Source: Bog-473 sp963834405
GTDB taxonomy: Bacteria; Actinomycetota; Acidimicrobiia; Acidimicrobiales; RAAP-2
Direction of reading: 5' to 3'
DNA length: 64,000 bases
Assembly: GCA_963834405.1 (NCBI GenBank)
Contig: CAWIBX010000007.1
Location: 248,001 to 312,000 of the forward strand
In this document: in pieces, positions 7,630 through 16,745 of the stretch
Layout of the letters: every line of letters begins with the position of its first letter
How positions within the stretch are numbered: position 1 is the stretch's first letter
The notes under the pieces: model-generated
What the model was told of the DNA's origin: nothing
Database searches by the model: none
What the model saw: only the letters and a program-made list of their open reading frames with translations
Program-made: the position numbers and the translations under genes

Positions 7630-8085
7630 ATGAGCACCATCGTCGACGGCGTCGACGCCTTCCACGAGCTCGCCGGCAAGGAGCTCGGCCACACCGAGTG
7701 GCAGACGGTGACCCAGGAACGGGTGAACCTCTTCGCCGACGCCACCGACGACCACCAGTGGATCCACGTCGATCCCGAGCGGGCCAAGCAGGGTCCCTTC
7801 GGCGGCGCTATCGCCCACGGCTACCTGACCCTGTCGCTGGCGCCCGTCTTGCTCAACCAGATCATCCGGGTCGACAACATGAAGTTCGGCGTGAACTACG
7901 GCTGCAACAAGGTCCGGTTCCCGTCGCCGGTGCCGGTGGGGTCGGACCTGCGCATGGGCGCGACCGTCGCCGGCGTCGACGACGTCGAGGGCGGCGTGCA
8001 GGTCACCTACGACCTCGTCTGGGAGGTCCGCGACGCGCCCAAGCCGGCGTGCGTCGCCCAGGTGGTCTACCGCTACTACCGCTGA
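7630..8085 (+). CDS. MaoC-like (R)-specific enoyl-CoA hydratase (hot-dog fold)
   Basis: A 151-aa single-domain MaoC/NodN-type hydratase. The hydratase motif is clear: FADATDDHQWIHVDPERA with the catalytic Asp and His, then GPFGGAIAHGYLTLSLAP. It probably hydrates short or medium enoyl-CoA esters; the substrate is not visible from sequence. ATG at 7630 has a good ribosome-binding site (AAGGAG ... GGAG). It stands directly before menG with a 8-bp gap, so the two are probably co-transcribed, though a functional link to menaquinone is not established. Confidence 0.88.
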   Translation: MSTIVDGVDAFHELAGKELGHTEWQTVTQERVNLFADATDDHQWIHVDPERAKQGPFGGAIAHGYLTLSLAPVLLNQIIRVDNMKFGVNYGCNKVRFPSPVPVGSDLRMGATVAGVDDVEGGVQVTYDLVWEVRDAPKPACVAQVVYRYYR

Positions 8086-8093
8086 GCCCCGCC

Positions 8094-8846
8094 GTGGCGC
8101 GGCCGGGCCCGTCGGCACCCGAACCCCCGTCACCCCCGACAGCCGCCTCCCGCCTGTCGCCTCTGCCCGTGGGCGAGGAGAAGACCGCCCGCGTCCGCGC
8201 CATGTTCGACACGATCGCGCCCCGCTACGACCTCGTGAACCGGCTCATGACCTTCGGTCTCGACCGGGCCTGGCGCCGGGCCACGGTGGCGGCCCTGGGG
8301 CTCCCCGCGGGCGCACGGGTGCTCGATCTCGCCTGCGGCACCGGCGACCTCTCCCGCCTCGGCGTGCGCCAGGGATACCGCGTGGTGGGGACCGATCTCA
8401 GCGCCGGCATGCTGGCCGCCAACGACCGGGCGGCGCCGGTCGTGGAGGCGGACGGACGCCGCCTCCCCTTCGCCGACGCGGCGTTCGACGGGCTCGTGTG
8501 CGGCTACGCGCTGCGCAACTTCTCCGACGTGCCGGGCACCCTGGCCGAGGCCGCCCGCGTGCTGCGCCCCGGTGGCCGCCTCGCCGTGCTGGAGGTGGAC
8601 GCGCCGTCCTCCCGCCTGCTGCGGGCCGGCTACGACGTCTGGTTCACCCGCGCCGTACCCGTGCTCGGGGCCGCGCTCTCCGACCGCGACGCGTACGCCT
8701 ACCTCCCCCGCTCGGTGGCCTACCTGCCGCCCGCGCCCGAGCTCCGGCGCCTCCTGCTGGCGTCGGGCTTCTCCGGCGTCGGCATCCGCCCCCTGGCCGG
8801 CGGCCTGAGCCAGCTGGTGGTCGCCACCCGCACGGGCGTACCGTGA
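8094..8846 (+). CDS. menG: Demethylmenaquinone methyltransferase MenG/UbiE
   Basis: SAM-dependent C-methyltransferase for the last step of menaquinone synthesis, 250 aa. Visible: the family signature MFDTIAPRYDLVNRLMTFGLDRAWRR split around residues 41-66, the SAM motif VLDLACGTGDLS, GTDLSAGML, and YALRNFSDVPGTLAEA, with the typical RVLRPGGRLAVLE. GTG at 8094 follows the MaoC stop by 8 bp. The stop overlaps the isochorismate synthase start (GTGA), giving translational coupling with another menaquinone gene. Confidence 0.93.
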   Translation: MARPGPSAPEPPSPPTAASRLSPLPVGEEKTARVRAMFDTIAPRYDLVNRLMTFGLDRAWRRATVAALGLPAGARVLDLACGTGDLSRLGVRQGYRVVGTDLSAGMLAANDRAAPVVEADGRRLPFADAAFDGLVCGYALRNFSDVPGTLAEAARVLRPGGRLAVLEVDAPSSRLLRAGYDVWFTRAVPVLGAALSDRDAYAYLPRSVAYLPPAPELRRLLLASGFSGVGIRPLAGGLSQLVVATRTGVP

Positions 8847-10147
8847 CGACCACGCCCGACCCCTCCCCCGGCCTGCACGCACGGACCGTCCCCCTCGAGT
8901 ACGGGCCCGACGCCTTGCAGTTCGACGGCGGGCCGACCGTGCTCTTCGACCGGCCCGGGCTCACGCTGGTCGGTTGGGGCACGGCGCTCCTGGTCGAGGC
9001 GGCGGAGGCCGCGGCCGTGCTCGCCGCCATCCCGTGCGACGACCCGGTGCAGCAGCCCGGCTCGGGGGTCGTCGCGCTGGGCGCCCTCCCCTTCTCGGGC
9101 GCCCTGGGCGGCTCCCTCGTCGTCCCCCGCTTCACCATGGGCATCGCGCGCGACCGTGACGGCGACACGCGCCGATGGGCCACGGCCGTGGGCGCGGCCG
9201 ACGTGCCGCTCCCGGACACCGACGAGCTGTTCGACGCCGTCATCTGGCAGTACGGCACCACTCCGGACGACGACGCCGCGCCCGTCGCGGGCGTCGTGGA
9301 GATGACCTCCGCGCTCCCCTCCGACGCCTACCGCGCCGCGGTGGCCCGCGCCGTGGCGACCATGGAGGAGCCGGATGCCGCGCTGCGCAAGGTCGTGCTG
9401 TCCCGCCCCCTTGACCTGCGGCTCGACGCCCCGCTCTCGCTGGCCGCCGTGCTGCGCCGCCTCCGCGCCGCGGAGCCCACCTGCACCGTGTTCTGCATGC
9501 CTCTGTCCGACGGAAGCTTCTTCGGCGCCAGCCCCGAGCTTCTCGTCGCGTGCCACGGCTCCACCGTGTCGTGCCTCCCCCTGGCCGGGACGGTGGCCCG
9601 GGGCGACACGGCGCGGACCGACGCCGACGCGCAGGGACGCCTCGTCGGCTCCGCCAAGGACCGCGCCGAGCACCGTTACGTCGTCGACGCCATCGCGGAC
9701 GCGTTGCGCCCGATGTGCACCGAGCTCACCGTGCCGTTGCAGCCATCGCTGGTGGCGTTCCGCTCGGTGGCCCACCTGGGCACGCGCCTGTCCGGCCGCC
9801 TCCGTGCGCCGGTCCCCGTGCTCGAACTGGTGGACCGCCTGCATCCCACCCCGGCCGTCGGCGGGACGCCGCGCGCCGACGCGCTCAAGGCCATCGGCGA
9901 CGCCGAACCGGACGACCGGGGCTACTGGGCCGGACCGGTCGGCTGGGTGGACGCCGCGGGCGACGGCGAGTGGATGATCGGCATCCGTAGCGCCCGCCTC
10001 CGTGCGGACGGGACCGTCCTCGCGCTGCGCGCCGGGTCGGGCATCGTGGCCGGTTCGGACCCCGACGCCGAGACGGCCGAGACCAACGTCAAGCTGGCCG
10101 CGGTGCTCGATGCCGTCGTACCCGGCGCCTCAGCGCAGCTGCGCTGA
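8843..10147 (+). CDS. menF: Isochorismate synthase (MenF/EntC-type)
   Basis: Chorismate-utilising enzyme (434 aa) that makes isochorismate for menaquinone (or a siderophore). The C-terminal chorismate-binding domain is clear: AALRKVVLSRPLDLRL, FFGASPELLV, LPLAGTVARG, SAKDRAEHRYVVDAI, and LHPTPAVGGTPRADALKAI, then IGIRSARLRADGTVLALRAGSGIVAGSDPDAE with metal-binding Glu in the surrounding helices. Coupling to menG through a GTGA overlap favours the menaquinone role over a siderophore role. The last 18 bp overlap the convergent kinase gene. Confidence 0.92.
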   Translation: MTTTPDPSPGLHARTVPLEYGPDALQFDGGPTVLFDRPGLTLVGWGTALLVEAAEAAAVLAAIPCDDPVQQPGSGVVALGALPFSGALGGSLVVPRFTMGIARDRDGDTRRWATAVGAADVPLPDTDELFDAVIWQYGTTPDDDAAPVAGVVEMTSALPSDAYRAAVARAVATMEEPDAALRKVVLSRPLDLRLDAPLSLAAVLRRLRAAEPTCTVFCMPLSDGSFFGASPELLVACHGSTVSCLPLAGTVARGDTARTDADAQGRLVGSAKDRAEHRYVVDAIADALRPMCTELTVPLQPSLVAFRSVAHLGTRLSGRLRAPVPVLELVDRLHPTPAVGGTPRADALKAIGDAEPDDRGYWAGPVGWVDAAGDGEWMIGIRSARLRADGTVLALRAGSGIVAGSDPDAETAETNVKLAAVLDAVVPGASAQLR

Positions 10148-11686
10148 GGGCCTCCGTATCGGTTCGGCGGGCGTCTGCCCCTGCCCCGGTGTGGTCGTCG
10201 CTGCCGGCCCGGACCCGGCCGCGGCCGCCGCCTCCACGTGCGTCGGCGCCAGCGGGATCCTGACCACGAGGGTGGCACCCCGTCCGGGGGCGGACTGCAC
10301 CTCGGCGCTCCCGTGCAGCGCCTCGGCGATGGCGCGCACGATGGCGAGCCCGAGCCCGGTGCCCGCACCCGAGCGCGACTTGTCGCCCTGGTAGAAGCGG
10401 TCGAACACGCGGGCGACCTCGGCGGGCGGGATCCCGGGCCCGTTGTCGGCCACCTTGATGTGCCCCATGCCCCGCGCGGCCCCGGTGGACACGCGGATGT
10501 CGGTGCCGGAGGGGGTGTGCGCCAGCGCGTTGCGCACAAGGTTGTGCGCCACCTGGGCCAGGCGCTCGGCGTCGCCGACGACCACGACCGGGCCTCCCGG
10601 CTCGAGCGTCAGGTGGTGGTCGTGGGGCACGGCGTTGGAGTCGCCCACCGCGTCGGCGCAGATCCGGTGCAGGTCCACCGGCTCGGAGCGCAGCGGCCGG
10701 CCCTGGTCGAGTTCGGCCAGGAGCAGCAGGTCCTCGACCAGCCCGCCCATACGGGCCGCCTCGTCCTCAATGCGCTTGAGGGCGCGCCGGGTGCTCGCCT
10801 CGTCGGAGAACCCCCCACGCCCCAGGAGCTCCGCGTAGCCCCGGATGGACGTCAGCGGCGTGCGCAATTCGTGGGAGGCGTCCCCCACGAATTGGCGCAG
10901 GCGCTCCTCGGAGTCGGACTTCTCCGCGAAGGCGGTCTCAATCTGGGTCAGCATCTCGTTGAGCGCCACGCCCAGCCGCCCGACCTCCGTGCCCGGCCGC
11001 GTTTCCGGCACGCGGCGCGTCAGGTCGCCGGACGCGATGGCGTCGGCCGTGCCGGCCATCTGGCGCAGCGGGCGCAGTCCGCGCCGCACGACGATCAGGA
11101 CGAGCGCGCCCATCGCCACGAGGATGGCGAGGCTGGCGATCAGCTCCACCCGCCGCAGCGAATTGAGCGTGTCGTTGGTGGGGTTGAGCGACAGCGCCGT
11201 GACGAGGGTGCCCTGGGGCACCGTGACCGCCACCGCCCGGTACTGGCCCCCGGCATCACCCTTGCTCTGCAGCGACACCGAGTTCGGATCCGGGTGGAAC
11301 GCGCCGCCGTAGCGCCCCGTGTGGGCGCGGCGATAGATGTCGGGCACGTTCTGCACCGGCATGTTCTCGGTGAGGATCGGCGCCGGGTCCGGCCGCGAGG
11401 GGGAGCCGGAGGGCCGCCGCAGGACGACCTGCCCCTGGCCGTCGCGCAGAACGAGGTAGACGTTCGTGCCGACCCGGTGCGACAGCTCGGCCGCGGTGAC
11501 GGGCGTGTGGCGTGCCGCGGCGAACTCGAGGTAGTTGAAGGCCAGGGCCTCCTGCTGGTCGAGCGTGTCGTCGGCCTGCCCGTAGAGGAACGAGCGCACC
11601 GAGGCGTACGTGACCACGTCCACCACGGCGAGGCCCACCACCAGCAGCAGCGCCACCAGGACGACCAGCCGCCGCTGGAGGCTCAC
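10130..11686 (-). CDS. Sensor histidine kinase (HAMP, HisKA, HATPase)
   Basis: A 518-aa membrane kinase. Transmembrane helices lie at about 7-28 and 181-201, flanking an extracellular sensor domain of about 150 residues. A HAMP linker (PLRQMAGTADAIASGDLTRR) follows, then the phospho-acceptor His272 in DASHELRTPLTSI, N-box LVRNALAHTP, G1 box DNGPGIPP and G2 box GTGLGLAIVRAI. The architecture resembles actinobacterial MprB/TrcS-type kinases. The C-terminal 50 residues are Ala/Pro/Gly-rich. It follows its response regulator by 4 bp and is co-transcribed with it. The signal is unknown. Confidence 0.92.
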   Translation of the reverse strand: MSLQRRLVVLVALLLVVGLAVVDVVTYASVRSFLYGQADDTLDQQEALAFNYLEFAAARHTPVTAAELSHRVGTNVYLVLRDGQGQVVLRRPSGSPSRPDPAPILTENMPVQNVPDIYRRAHTGRYGGAFHPDPNSVSLQSKGDAGGQYRAVAVTVPQGTLVTALSLNPTNDTLNSLRRVELIASLAILVAMGALVLIVVRRGLRPLRQMAGTADAIASGDLTRRVPETRPGTEVGRLGVALNEMLTQIETAFAEKSDSEERLRQFVGDASHELRTPLTSIRGYAELLGRGGFSDEASTRRALKRIEDEAARMGGLVEDLLLLAELDQGRPLRSEPVDLHRICADAVGDSNAVPHDHHLTLEPGGPVVVVGDAERLAQVAHNLVRNALAHTPSGTDIRVSTGAARGMGHIKVADNGPGIPPAEVARVFDRFYQGDKSRSGAGTGLGLAIVRAIAEALHGSAEVQSAPGRGATLVVRIPLAPTHVEAAAAAGSGPAATTTPGQGQTPAEPIRRPSAQLR

Positions 11687-11690
11687 CGGT

Positions 11691-12395
11691 TCATCCCTCC
11701 CGGGGCAGGCGCAGCGTGTACCCGACCCGCCGGATGGTGTGGATCAGCGCCGGTTCGCTGGCGTCCACCTTCTTGCGCAGGTAGCTGATGTAGGTCTCGA
11801 CGATGTTGGGGTCGCCGTGGAAGTCGAAGCCCCAGACGTTGTCCAGCAGCTCGGACTTCGAGATCACCCGGCGCGCGTTCTCCAGCAGGTAGCGCAGCAG
11901 GTTGAACTCGGTGGCGGTGAGGTCGATGGGATGCTCGTCGCGCCACACCTCGTGGGTGTCGATGTTCATGGTGAGGTCGGCGAACTGCAGGATGGACATG
12001 TCGGCCGCCGCCACCTCGCCGGCGCGCCGCAGAATGGCGCCGACACGCGCCATCAGCTCCTCGATGCTGAACGGCTTCGTGACGTAGTCGTCGCCCATGC
12101 CGAGGCCCTCGACCTTGTCCTGGGTGGTGTCGCGCGCCGTGAGGAAGACGATGGGCATCTGCTCGCCCTGGTTCCGCAGGCGCTTGCACACCTCGGTCCC
12201 GTCGAAGTCCGGCAGCATGACGTCGAGCATCACGAGGTTGGGACGGAACGAGCGCACCTGCTCCAACGCCTCGGCGCCGGTGGCAGCGACGCCGACCTGG
12301 TAGCCCTCGAACGACAGGGCGGCCGAGAGTAAGTCCGCGATGTTGGGCTCGTCGTCGACGACGAGGATGCGCGCCTGCGGCAACTCGACGGTCAC
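11691..12395 (-). CDS. OmpR/PhoB-family response regulator
   Basis: A 234-aa two-domain regulator. Receiver domain: acidic pocket VVDDEP, phospho-acceptor Asp58 in VMLDVMLP, Thr in FLTARD, Lys in VTKPF. C-terminal winged helix: LTATEFNLLRYLLENARRVISKSELL and VETYISYLRKKVD, ending IRRVGYTLRLPREG. GTG at 12395. First gene of a unit with the sensor kinase just downstream. Similar regulators (MprA/PrrA/TrcR types) control envelope functions, and the adjacent genes are envelope-related, but the targets are not visible. Confidence 0.93.
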   Translation of the reverse strand: MTVELPQARILVVDDEPNIADLLSAALSFEGYQVGVAATGAEALEQVRSFRPNLVMLDVMLPDFDGTEVCKRLRNQGEQMPIVFLTARDTTQDKVEGLGMGDDYVTKPFSIEELMARVGAILRRAGEVAAADMSILQFADLTMNIDTHEVWRDEHPIDLTATEFNLLRYLLENARRVISKSELLDNVWGFDFHGDPNIVETYISYLRKKVDASEPALIHTIRRVGYTLRLPREG

Positions 12396-12405
12396 GCCGG
12401 CCCGC

Positions 12406-13242
12406 TCACGTCGAGCCCACCCGGTCCTCTTCGGCCGCTTCGGCCGTGCCGGGCACCCGCTCGCCCGGGGCTGGAGCGCCCGCCCCCTCTCCGGCGCCGG
12501 CGGCGCGCCGTCGCCCGCCGCCGGCCTTCAGCGCGTGAGCCAGGCGCGCGAGCGCCCACCAGGTCACGAGGGCCAACGCCTCCACCACAATGAACGAAGA
12601 CATCTTGGACTCGCCGGCCTCGCGGTCCACGAAGCTGATCGGCACCTCGGTGATGCGAGCACCGTGCTGCTTGGCCCGGTAGGTCATCTCAATCTGGAAG
12701 CCGTAGCCCTCGGCCCGGATCCGCTCGAGGTCCAGCCGGTGCAGGATCCCGGCCGAGTAGCAGCGGTACCCCGCCGTCGAGTCGGCCACGCCGAGGCCCA
12801 GCATCACCGACGCGTAGATGTTGCCGCCCCGTGACAACAGGTGCCGGTGCCAGGCCCAGTTCGGTATCGACCCGCCCTCGACGTACCGGGAGCCGATCGA
12901 CACGTCGGAGCCGCGGGCCAGGGGCGCCACGATGGAGGGCAGCGCGGCCGGGTCGTGCGAGAAGTCGGCGTCGATCTCGACGAAGGCGTCGTACCCCCGC
13001 TCCAGCCCCCAGGCGAAGCCCGCCCGGTAGGCGCTGCCGAGGCCGGACTTGCCGGCGCGCTCCAGGATGTGCACGTCGGGCCGCTGCGCCGCGACCCGCT
13101 TCACGATGTCGGCCGTCCCGTCGGGGCTGCCGTCGTCGACCACGAGCACGCCCGCCTCGGGCAGGCACTCGTGGATCCGGTTCAGCATGCGCTCGATGTT
13201 CTCCGACTCGTTGTAGGTCGGGATGACCACCAGTGGCCGCAT
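12406..13242 (-). CDS. Polyprenol monophosphomannose synthase (GT2)
   Basis: Transfers mannose from GDP-mannose to polyprenyl phosphate, supplying lipid-linked mannose for lipoglycans and protein mannosylation. GT2 motifs are plain: VVIPTYNESENIERML, VVDDGSPDGTADIV, FVEIDADFSHDPAALP with the metal-binding DAD, GSRYVEGGSIPNW, RGGNIYASVMLGL, and ISFVDREAGESKMS. It resembles the soluble catalytic domain of mycobacterial Ppm1; there is no fused acyltransferase domain. ATG at 13242 (MRPLVVIPTYNE) or 13251. The GT87 mannosyltransferase at 16746-17972 is a plausible user of its product. Confidence 0.9.
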   Translation of the reverse strand: MRPLVVIPTYNESENIERMLNRIHECLPEAGVLVVDDGSPDGTADIVKRVAAQRPDVHILERAGKSGLGSAYRAGFAWGLERGYDAFVEIDADFSHDPAALPSIVAPLARGSDVSIGSRYVEGGSIPNWAWHRHLLSRGGNIYASVMLGLGVADSTAGYRCYSAGILHRLDLERIRAEGYGFQIEMTYRAKQHGARITEVPISFVDREAGESKMSSFIVVEALALVTWWALARLAHALKAGGGRRRAAGAGEGAGAPAPGERVPGTAEAAEEDRVGST

Positions 13243-13356
13243 GCAGGGCATTCTAGGTGGTGAGGCCGCGGCGGCCCCGGCGCCCGTCGGCGCGGCGGAC
13301 CAGACCGGCTCCACGCCGGTTGTGCGCCTCACCAGGGCGTCTTCAGCCGATCCGGC

Positions 13357-14580
13357 TCAGCTCGTCGGGCTCCCGGCGCCGACCGGTTCACCGCCACCCG
13401 CGCCATCCGCACCGTCCCCGCCCCCTGCCCCACCGGTGCCGGCGTCACCGAGCGCACCGGCTGAGGCGGGCCCGCGGCGCAACTCGCGCACGATCACCTG
13501 GATGGCGCCGCCGATCGGGATGCCGATGAGCGCGCCGACGAAGGTGCCCAGACCCCCGGCGATGCGCCCGCCCAGCGCCGCGCCGACGAGCACGGCCAGC
13601 AGGACCCAGAAGGGATTGAGCCGCACCGTCTTGCTCATGATGATCGGGTTGAGGACGTGGTTCTCAATCTGCTGGTACACGAGGAAGACGATCAGCATCA
13701 CGATCCCCGCGGGAACCGAGTGGATCGCGGCGATGACCACCACGGGGACCCCCGCCAGCAGGCCGCCCACGAGGGGCAGCAGGTCGACCAGCGCGACGAA
13801 GACGGCCAGGAGCAGGGCGAAGGGCACGCCGAGGATGGCCAGCGTGACGCCCACGACGATGCCGGCGATCACCGAGGTCAGGAAGTTGCCGAGCATGTAG
13901 CCGGTGACCGAGGTGATGGCCTCGTCGACGACGCGCCCGATCCGCTCCGCCGTGGCGGGATGGAACATGTTGAGGAACCCCTGCCACATGCGCGGCGCCT
14001 CGAGCATGCTGAAGAAGGTGAGGATGGCGATCGTGGCGATGGCCACGATGGTCGACACGGCGGCGGCCCCCACCGACAGCGCGGTCGCCGGCTTCAGGAC
14101 CTTGGTGAGCTGCGACGTGAGCTTCGACGAGCTCTCGGAGAGGTACTTCTGCAGATGGAACTGGTACACGATGCGGCCGAGCAGGCCGTGCCCCTTCTTG
14201 GCCTGCTTGACGAGGTCGGGGATCTGCTTGCCGAAATGCGTGGCGGCCGTGATGAGCGGCTCGGTGAAGAGATACAGCAGGCCGATGAAGATGATCGACC
14301 CGATCAACCACACCGCCAGCGTGGCGCCGCCGTGGGTCAGGCCCACGCGGCGGTGGAGGAACCGCGTGGCCGGCGTCAGGAGGAGGGTGATGAAGAAGGC
14401 GACGATGATGTAAACGACGATCGTGCGCAGCGACCACAGGCCGATGATCAGCAGCGCGTTGAGGTCGAGCAGCGCGATGACAACCGCCGCCGACACCACG
14501 ATGGTCCCGAGCGGGATACCCCGCCGGCTGGCCCTCCCGCTGAGCCGTGACCGCCAGGTGTCGGGAGCCTCGTCGGCCAT
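13357..14580 (-). CDS. AI-2E-family transporter (PerM-like permease)
   Basis: A 407-aa polytopic membrane protein of the AI-2E/PerM exporter family. About eight hydrophobic segments: paired helices near residues 22-80, another at about 85-110, then after a long soluble helical region (residues 120-190) a C-terminal cluster with VAGI-type repeats and the family block LVDLLPLVGGLLAG ... VYQQIENHVLNPIIMSKTVRLNPFWVLLAVLVGAALGG, written here in parts. The C-terminus is a Gly/Ala-rich tail. Substrate is unknown; autoinducer export is only the family label. ATG at 14580; it is divergent from the YbhN-like gene. Confidence 0.88.
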   Translation of the reverse strand: MADEAPDTWRSRLSGRASRRGIPLGTIVVSAAVVIALLDLNALLIIGLWSLRTIVVYIIVAFFITLLLTPATRFLHRRVGLTHGGATLAVWLIGSIIFIGLLYLFTEPLITAATHFGKQIPDLVKQAKKGHGLLGRIVYQFHLQKYLSESSSKLTSQLTKVLKPATALSVGAAAVSTIVAIATIAILTFFSMLEAPRMWQGFLNMFHPATAERIGRVVDEAITSVTGYMLGNFLTSVIAGIVVGVTLAILGVPFALLLAVFVALVDLLPLVGGLLAGVPVVVIAAIHSVPAGIVMLIVFLVYQQIENHVLNPIIMSKTVRLNPFWVLLAVLVGAALGGRIAGGLGTFVGALIGIPIGGAIQVIVRELRRGPASAGALGDAGTGGAGGGDGADGAGGGEPVGAGSPTS

Positions 14581-14644
14581 GGGACACCAGCTTGGCAGGT
14601 GGGGGGGCTGAAGAGGCGCTTTATCGCCGGTAAGACGTGACAGC

Positions 14645-15928
14645 ATGAGACGGATGGACCAGGTCGAGCAGGGGGACCGCGAGGAGCTCCCCCCGCCAAT
14701 CCCCGCGCCCCTGTCCGGGTCGCCGTCCGCGTCCGGACAGGACCCGGTACCGGCGCCGCCGGCCGCGTCCGAGCCACCGGCTTCGTCGGAGTCGTCGTCC
14801 GAGCACCCTCCCGAACCGGTGTCGACGCCCGTGTCCGGAAACCCGACGTCCGAGTCCGCGTCGTCCGAGACCGCGTCGTCCGAGTTCCCGTCCCCCCTCC
14901 GCGAGCGACGGCACTGGCTGCCGCGCAACGTGAAGATCACGCTGATGGTGCTGTTCCTCTTCTTCGTCGGGGAGTACATCCTCCTCCCGGAGCTGGCGAG
15001 CGCGCGCAAGGAGTTCCATCAGCTCAGCCACCTCAATTTCCTCTGGCTGATCCTCGGCGCGTTGCTCGAGATCGCCGCGCTCGCTGCGTACGCGGAGTTG
15101 ACGCACACCGTGCTCTCGCCGGGCGCGCCGCCGCGCTGGCGCCTCTTCCGCATCAACATGTGGGCGCTGGCCATCAGCCACGTGCTCCCGGGAGGCACCG
15201 TGCCGGGCACGGCAGCCAGCTACCGCCTGCTGACCGAGTCGGGCGAGGTCTCCAGCAGCACCGCCGCGTTCGGGCTGGCGACGCAGGGCATCGGCTCGGC
15301 GGTGGTCCTGAACATCATCTTCTGGTTCGCACTGCTCATCTCAATCCCGCTGCAGGGGTACAAGCCCGCCTACGGCTTTGCCGCCATCCTCGGTGTCCTC
15401 TTCCTGGCGATCTTCGCCGGGGTGGTCTATCTCCTCACCCGGGGCGAGAAGCAGGCCGCCGTCTTCGTACAGAAGGTGGCACACCGGCTGCCCTTCGTGC
15501 GCGCCGAGACCGTGACCGCGCTGGTGCAGAAGGTGGCGGACCGCATGAAGATCCTCTTCTCGTCCCACCTGCTGATGCGCGCCGGCATCTGGGCCGCCGC
15601 CAACTGGATCCTCGACGCGGCGTCGCTCTGGGTCTTCCTGCTCGCCTTCGGCGCCGTCGTCTCCCCCATCGACGTCCTCGTCGCCTACGGCCTGGCCAAC
15701 GTCCTCGCTGTGATCCCCGTCACCCCCAGCGGGCTCGGCGTGGTCGAGCTCACCATCGTGGCCGTGCTGACGACGTTCCACGTCCCCAGCGGGGTGGCGG
15801 CGGCGGGCGTGCTCAGCTGGCGCCTCGTGAACTTCTGGCTCCCCATCCCGTTCGGCGGCGCGTCGTACCTCTCCTTGCGCCTCGGCCGGCCCCGGGCGGC
15901 CGCGGGGGCCAAGGCCGTCACGCCCTGA
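14645..15928 (+). CDS. YbhN/UPF0104-family membrane protein (LPG synthase TM-domain-like)
   Basis: A 427-aa protein. The first 85 residues are a disordered Pro/Ser/Glu-rich segment, followed by about eight transmembrane helices with the family features ISHVLPGGTVPGTAASYRLL (near 175-195) and NVLAVIPVTPSGLGVVELTI (near 350). These are typical of the lysylphosphatidylglycerol-synthase transmembrane/flippase domain. The soluble GNAT synthetase domain of MprF is absent, so it is more likely a lipid flippase or a polyprenol-linked glycan transporter than an aminoacyl-lipid synthase. It has an ATG start; the methyltransferase gene follows 13 bp later. Confidence 0.85.
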   Translation: MRRMDQVEQGDREELPPPIPAPLSGSPSASGQDPVPAPPAASEPPASSESSSEHPPEPVSTPVSGNPTSESASSETASSEFPSPLRERRHWLPRNVKITLMVLFLFFVGEYILLPELASARKEFHQLSHLNFLWLILGALLEIAALAAYAELTHTVLSPGAPPRWRLFRINMWALAISHVLPGGTVPGTAASYRLLTESGEVSSSTAAFGLATQGIGSAVVLNIIFWFALLISIPLQGYKPAYGFAAILGVLFLAIFAGVVYLLTRGEKQAAVFVQKVAHRLPFVRAETVTALVQKVADRMKILFSSHLLMRAGIWAAANWILDAASLWVFLLAFGAVVSPIDVLVAYGLANVLAVIPVTPSGLGVVELTIVAVLTTFHVPSGVAAAGVLSWRLVNFWLPIPFGGASYLSLRLGRPRAAAGAKAVTP

Positions 15929-15941
15929 CGGGACCCTCGCG

Positions 15942-16730
15942 GTGCGCACGGACCGGCCCTCCTTGACCGCGCGCTGGGTGGCGGCCCATCGCGACCGCCT
16001 CGCCGGCACGCGGCCCTCCACACCGACCGGTGACGCTCCCGGCGAGCACGCGCTGTACCGCGACGTCCGGGGGATCTTCGCCGTCCCGCTCGGCCGGCCG
16101 ACCGGCTTGGCGCAGCGGACGGCGTTCGTCGACAACGAGGTGGCGGGCGCGATCGGGCGGGGGGTGGAGCAGGTGGTGCTGCTGGGAGCGGGCTACGACG
16201 GCCGCGCCCTGCGCTTCGCCGGAGCGACCCGCTGGTTCGAGGTCGACCGCCCACCCACTCTGGAGGACAAGCAGCGCCGTCTACACGCCCTCGGCCTTCA
16301 TCCGCGGGCGGTGACGTACGTCGGCCTGGACCTGATGACCGGCGACCTCGGCTCCGCCCTGGACCACGCCGGTCACCGGGCCGACCGGCCGTCGGTCTTC
16401 GTGTGCGAGGGCCTGTTCTCCTACCTCACCCTCGAGACCATCGCGTCGCTGTGCGAGCGGCTGCGTGCCCGGGCTCCTGCGGGCTCGGTGCTGGTGTCGA
16501 CGCTCCTTGTCGTCCCGCAGACGGGCCGCAGCTGGCCGGCGCTCAGGGCGCTGCTCGACCCGCTGTTCCGGATCATCGGCGAACCGCGGCGCAGCGAATT
16601 CTTCGCCGGCGACGCCGAGAAGCTCATGGTCGTGACGGATTGGCGGGTGACCCGGTCCCAGCGGGCACCCGAGAGCCGGCTCGGACAGGGCTCGTACTCG
16701 CTCGCCCTGGCGGCCGAGCCCGCGGCCTGA
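15942..16730 (+). CDS. Class I SAM-dependent methyltransferase, LCMT/PPM-like
   Basis: A 262-aa protein of the leucine-carboxyl-methyltransferase-like family (the group often named putative SAM-dependent O-methyltransferase, TIGR00027 type). Visible: FVDNEVAGAI, the SAM motif VVLLGAGYDGRALRF, WFEVDRPPTLEDKQRRL, and the post-motif VFVCEGLFSYLTLETI. Substrate unknown; in Actinobacteria relatives methylate small acids or polyketides. GTG at 15942, 13 bp after the YbhN-like gene, suggests co-transcription. Confidence 0.87.
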   Translation: MRTDRPSLTARWVAAHRDRLAGTRPSTPTGDAPGEHALYRDVRGIFAVPLGRPTGLAQRTAFVDNEVAGAIGRGVEQVVLLGAGYDGRALRFAGATRWFEVDRPPTLEDKQRRLHALGLHPRAVTYVGLDLMTGDLGSALDHAGHRADRPSVFVCEGLFSYLTLETIASLCERLRARAPAGSVLVSTLLVVPQTGRSWPALRALLDPLFRIIGEPRRSEFFAGDAEKLMVVTDWRVTRSQRAPESRLGQGSYSLALAAEPAA

Positions 16731-16745
16731 CCGCCGCCCGGTCGC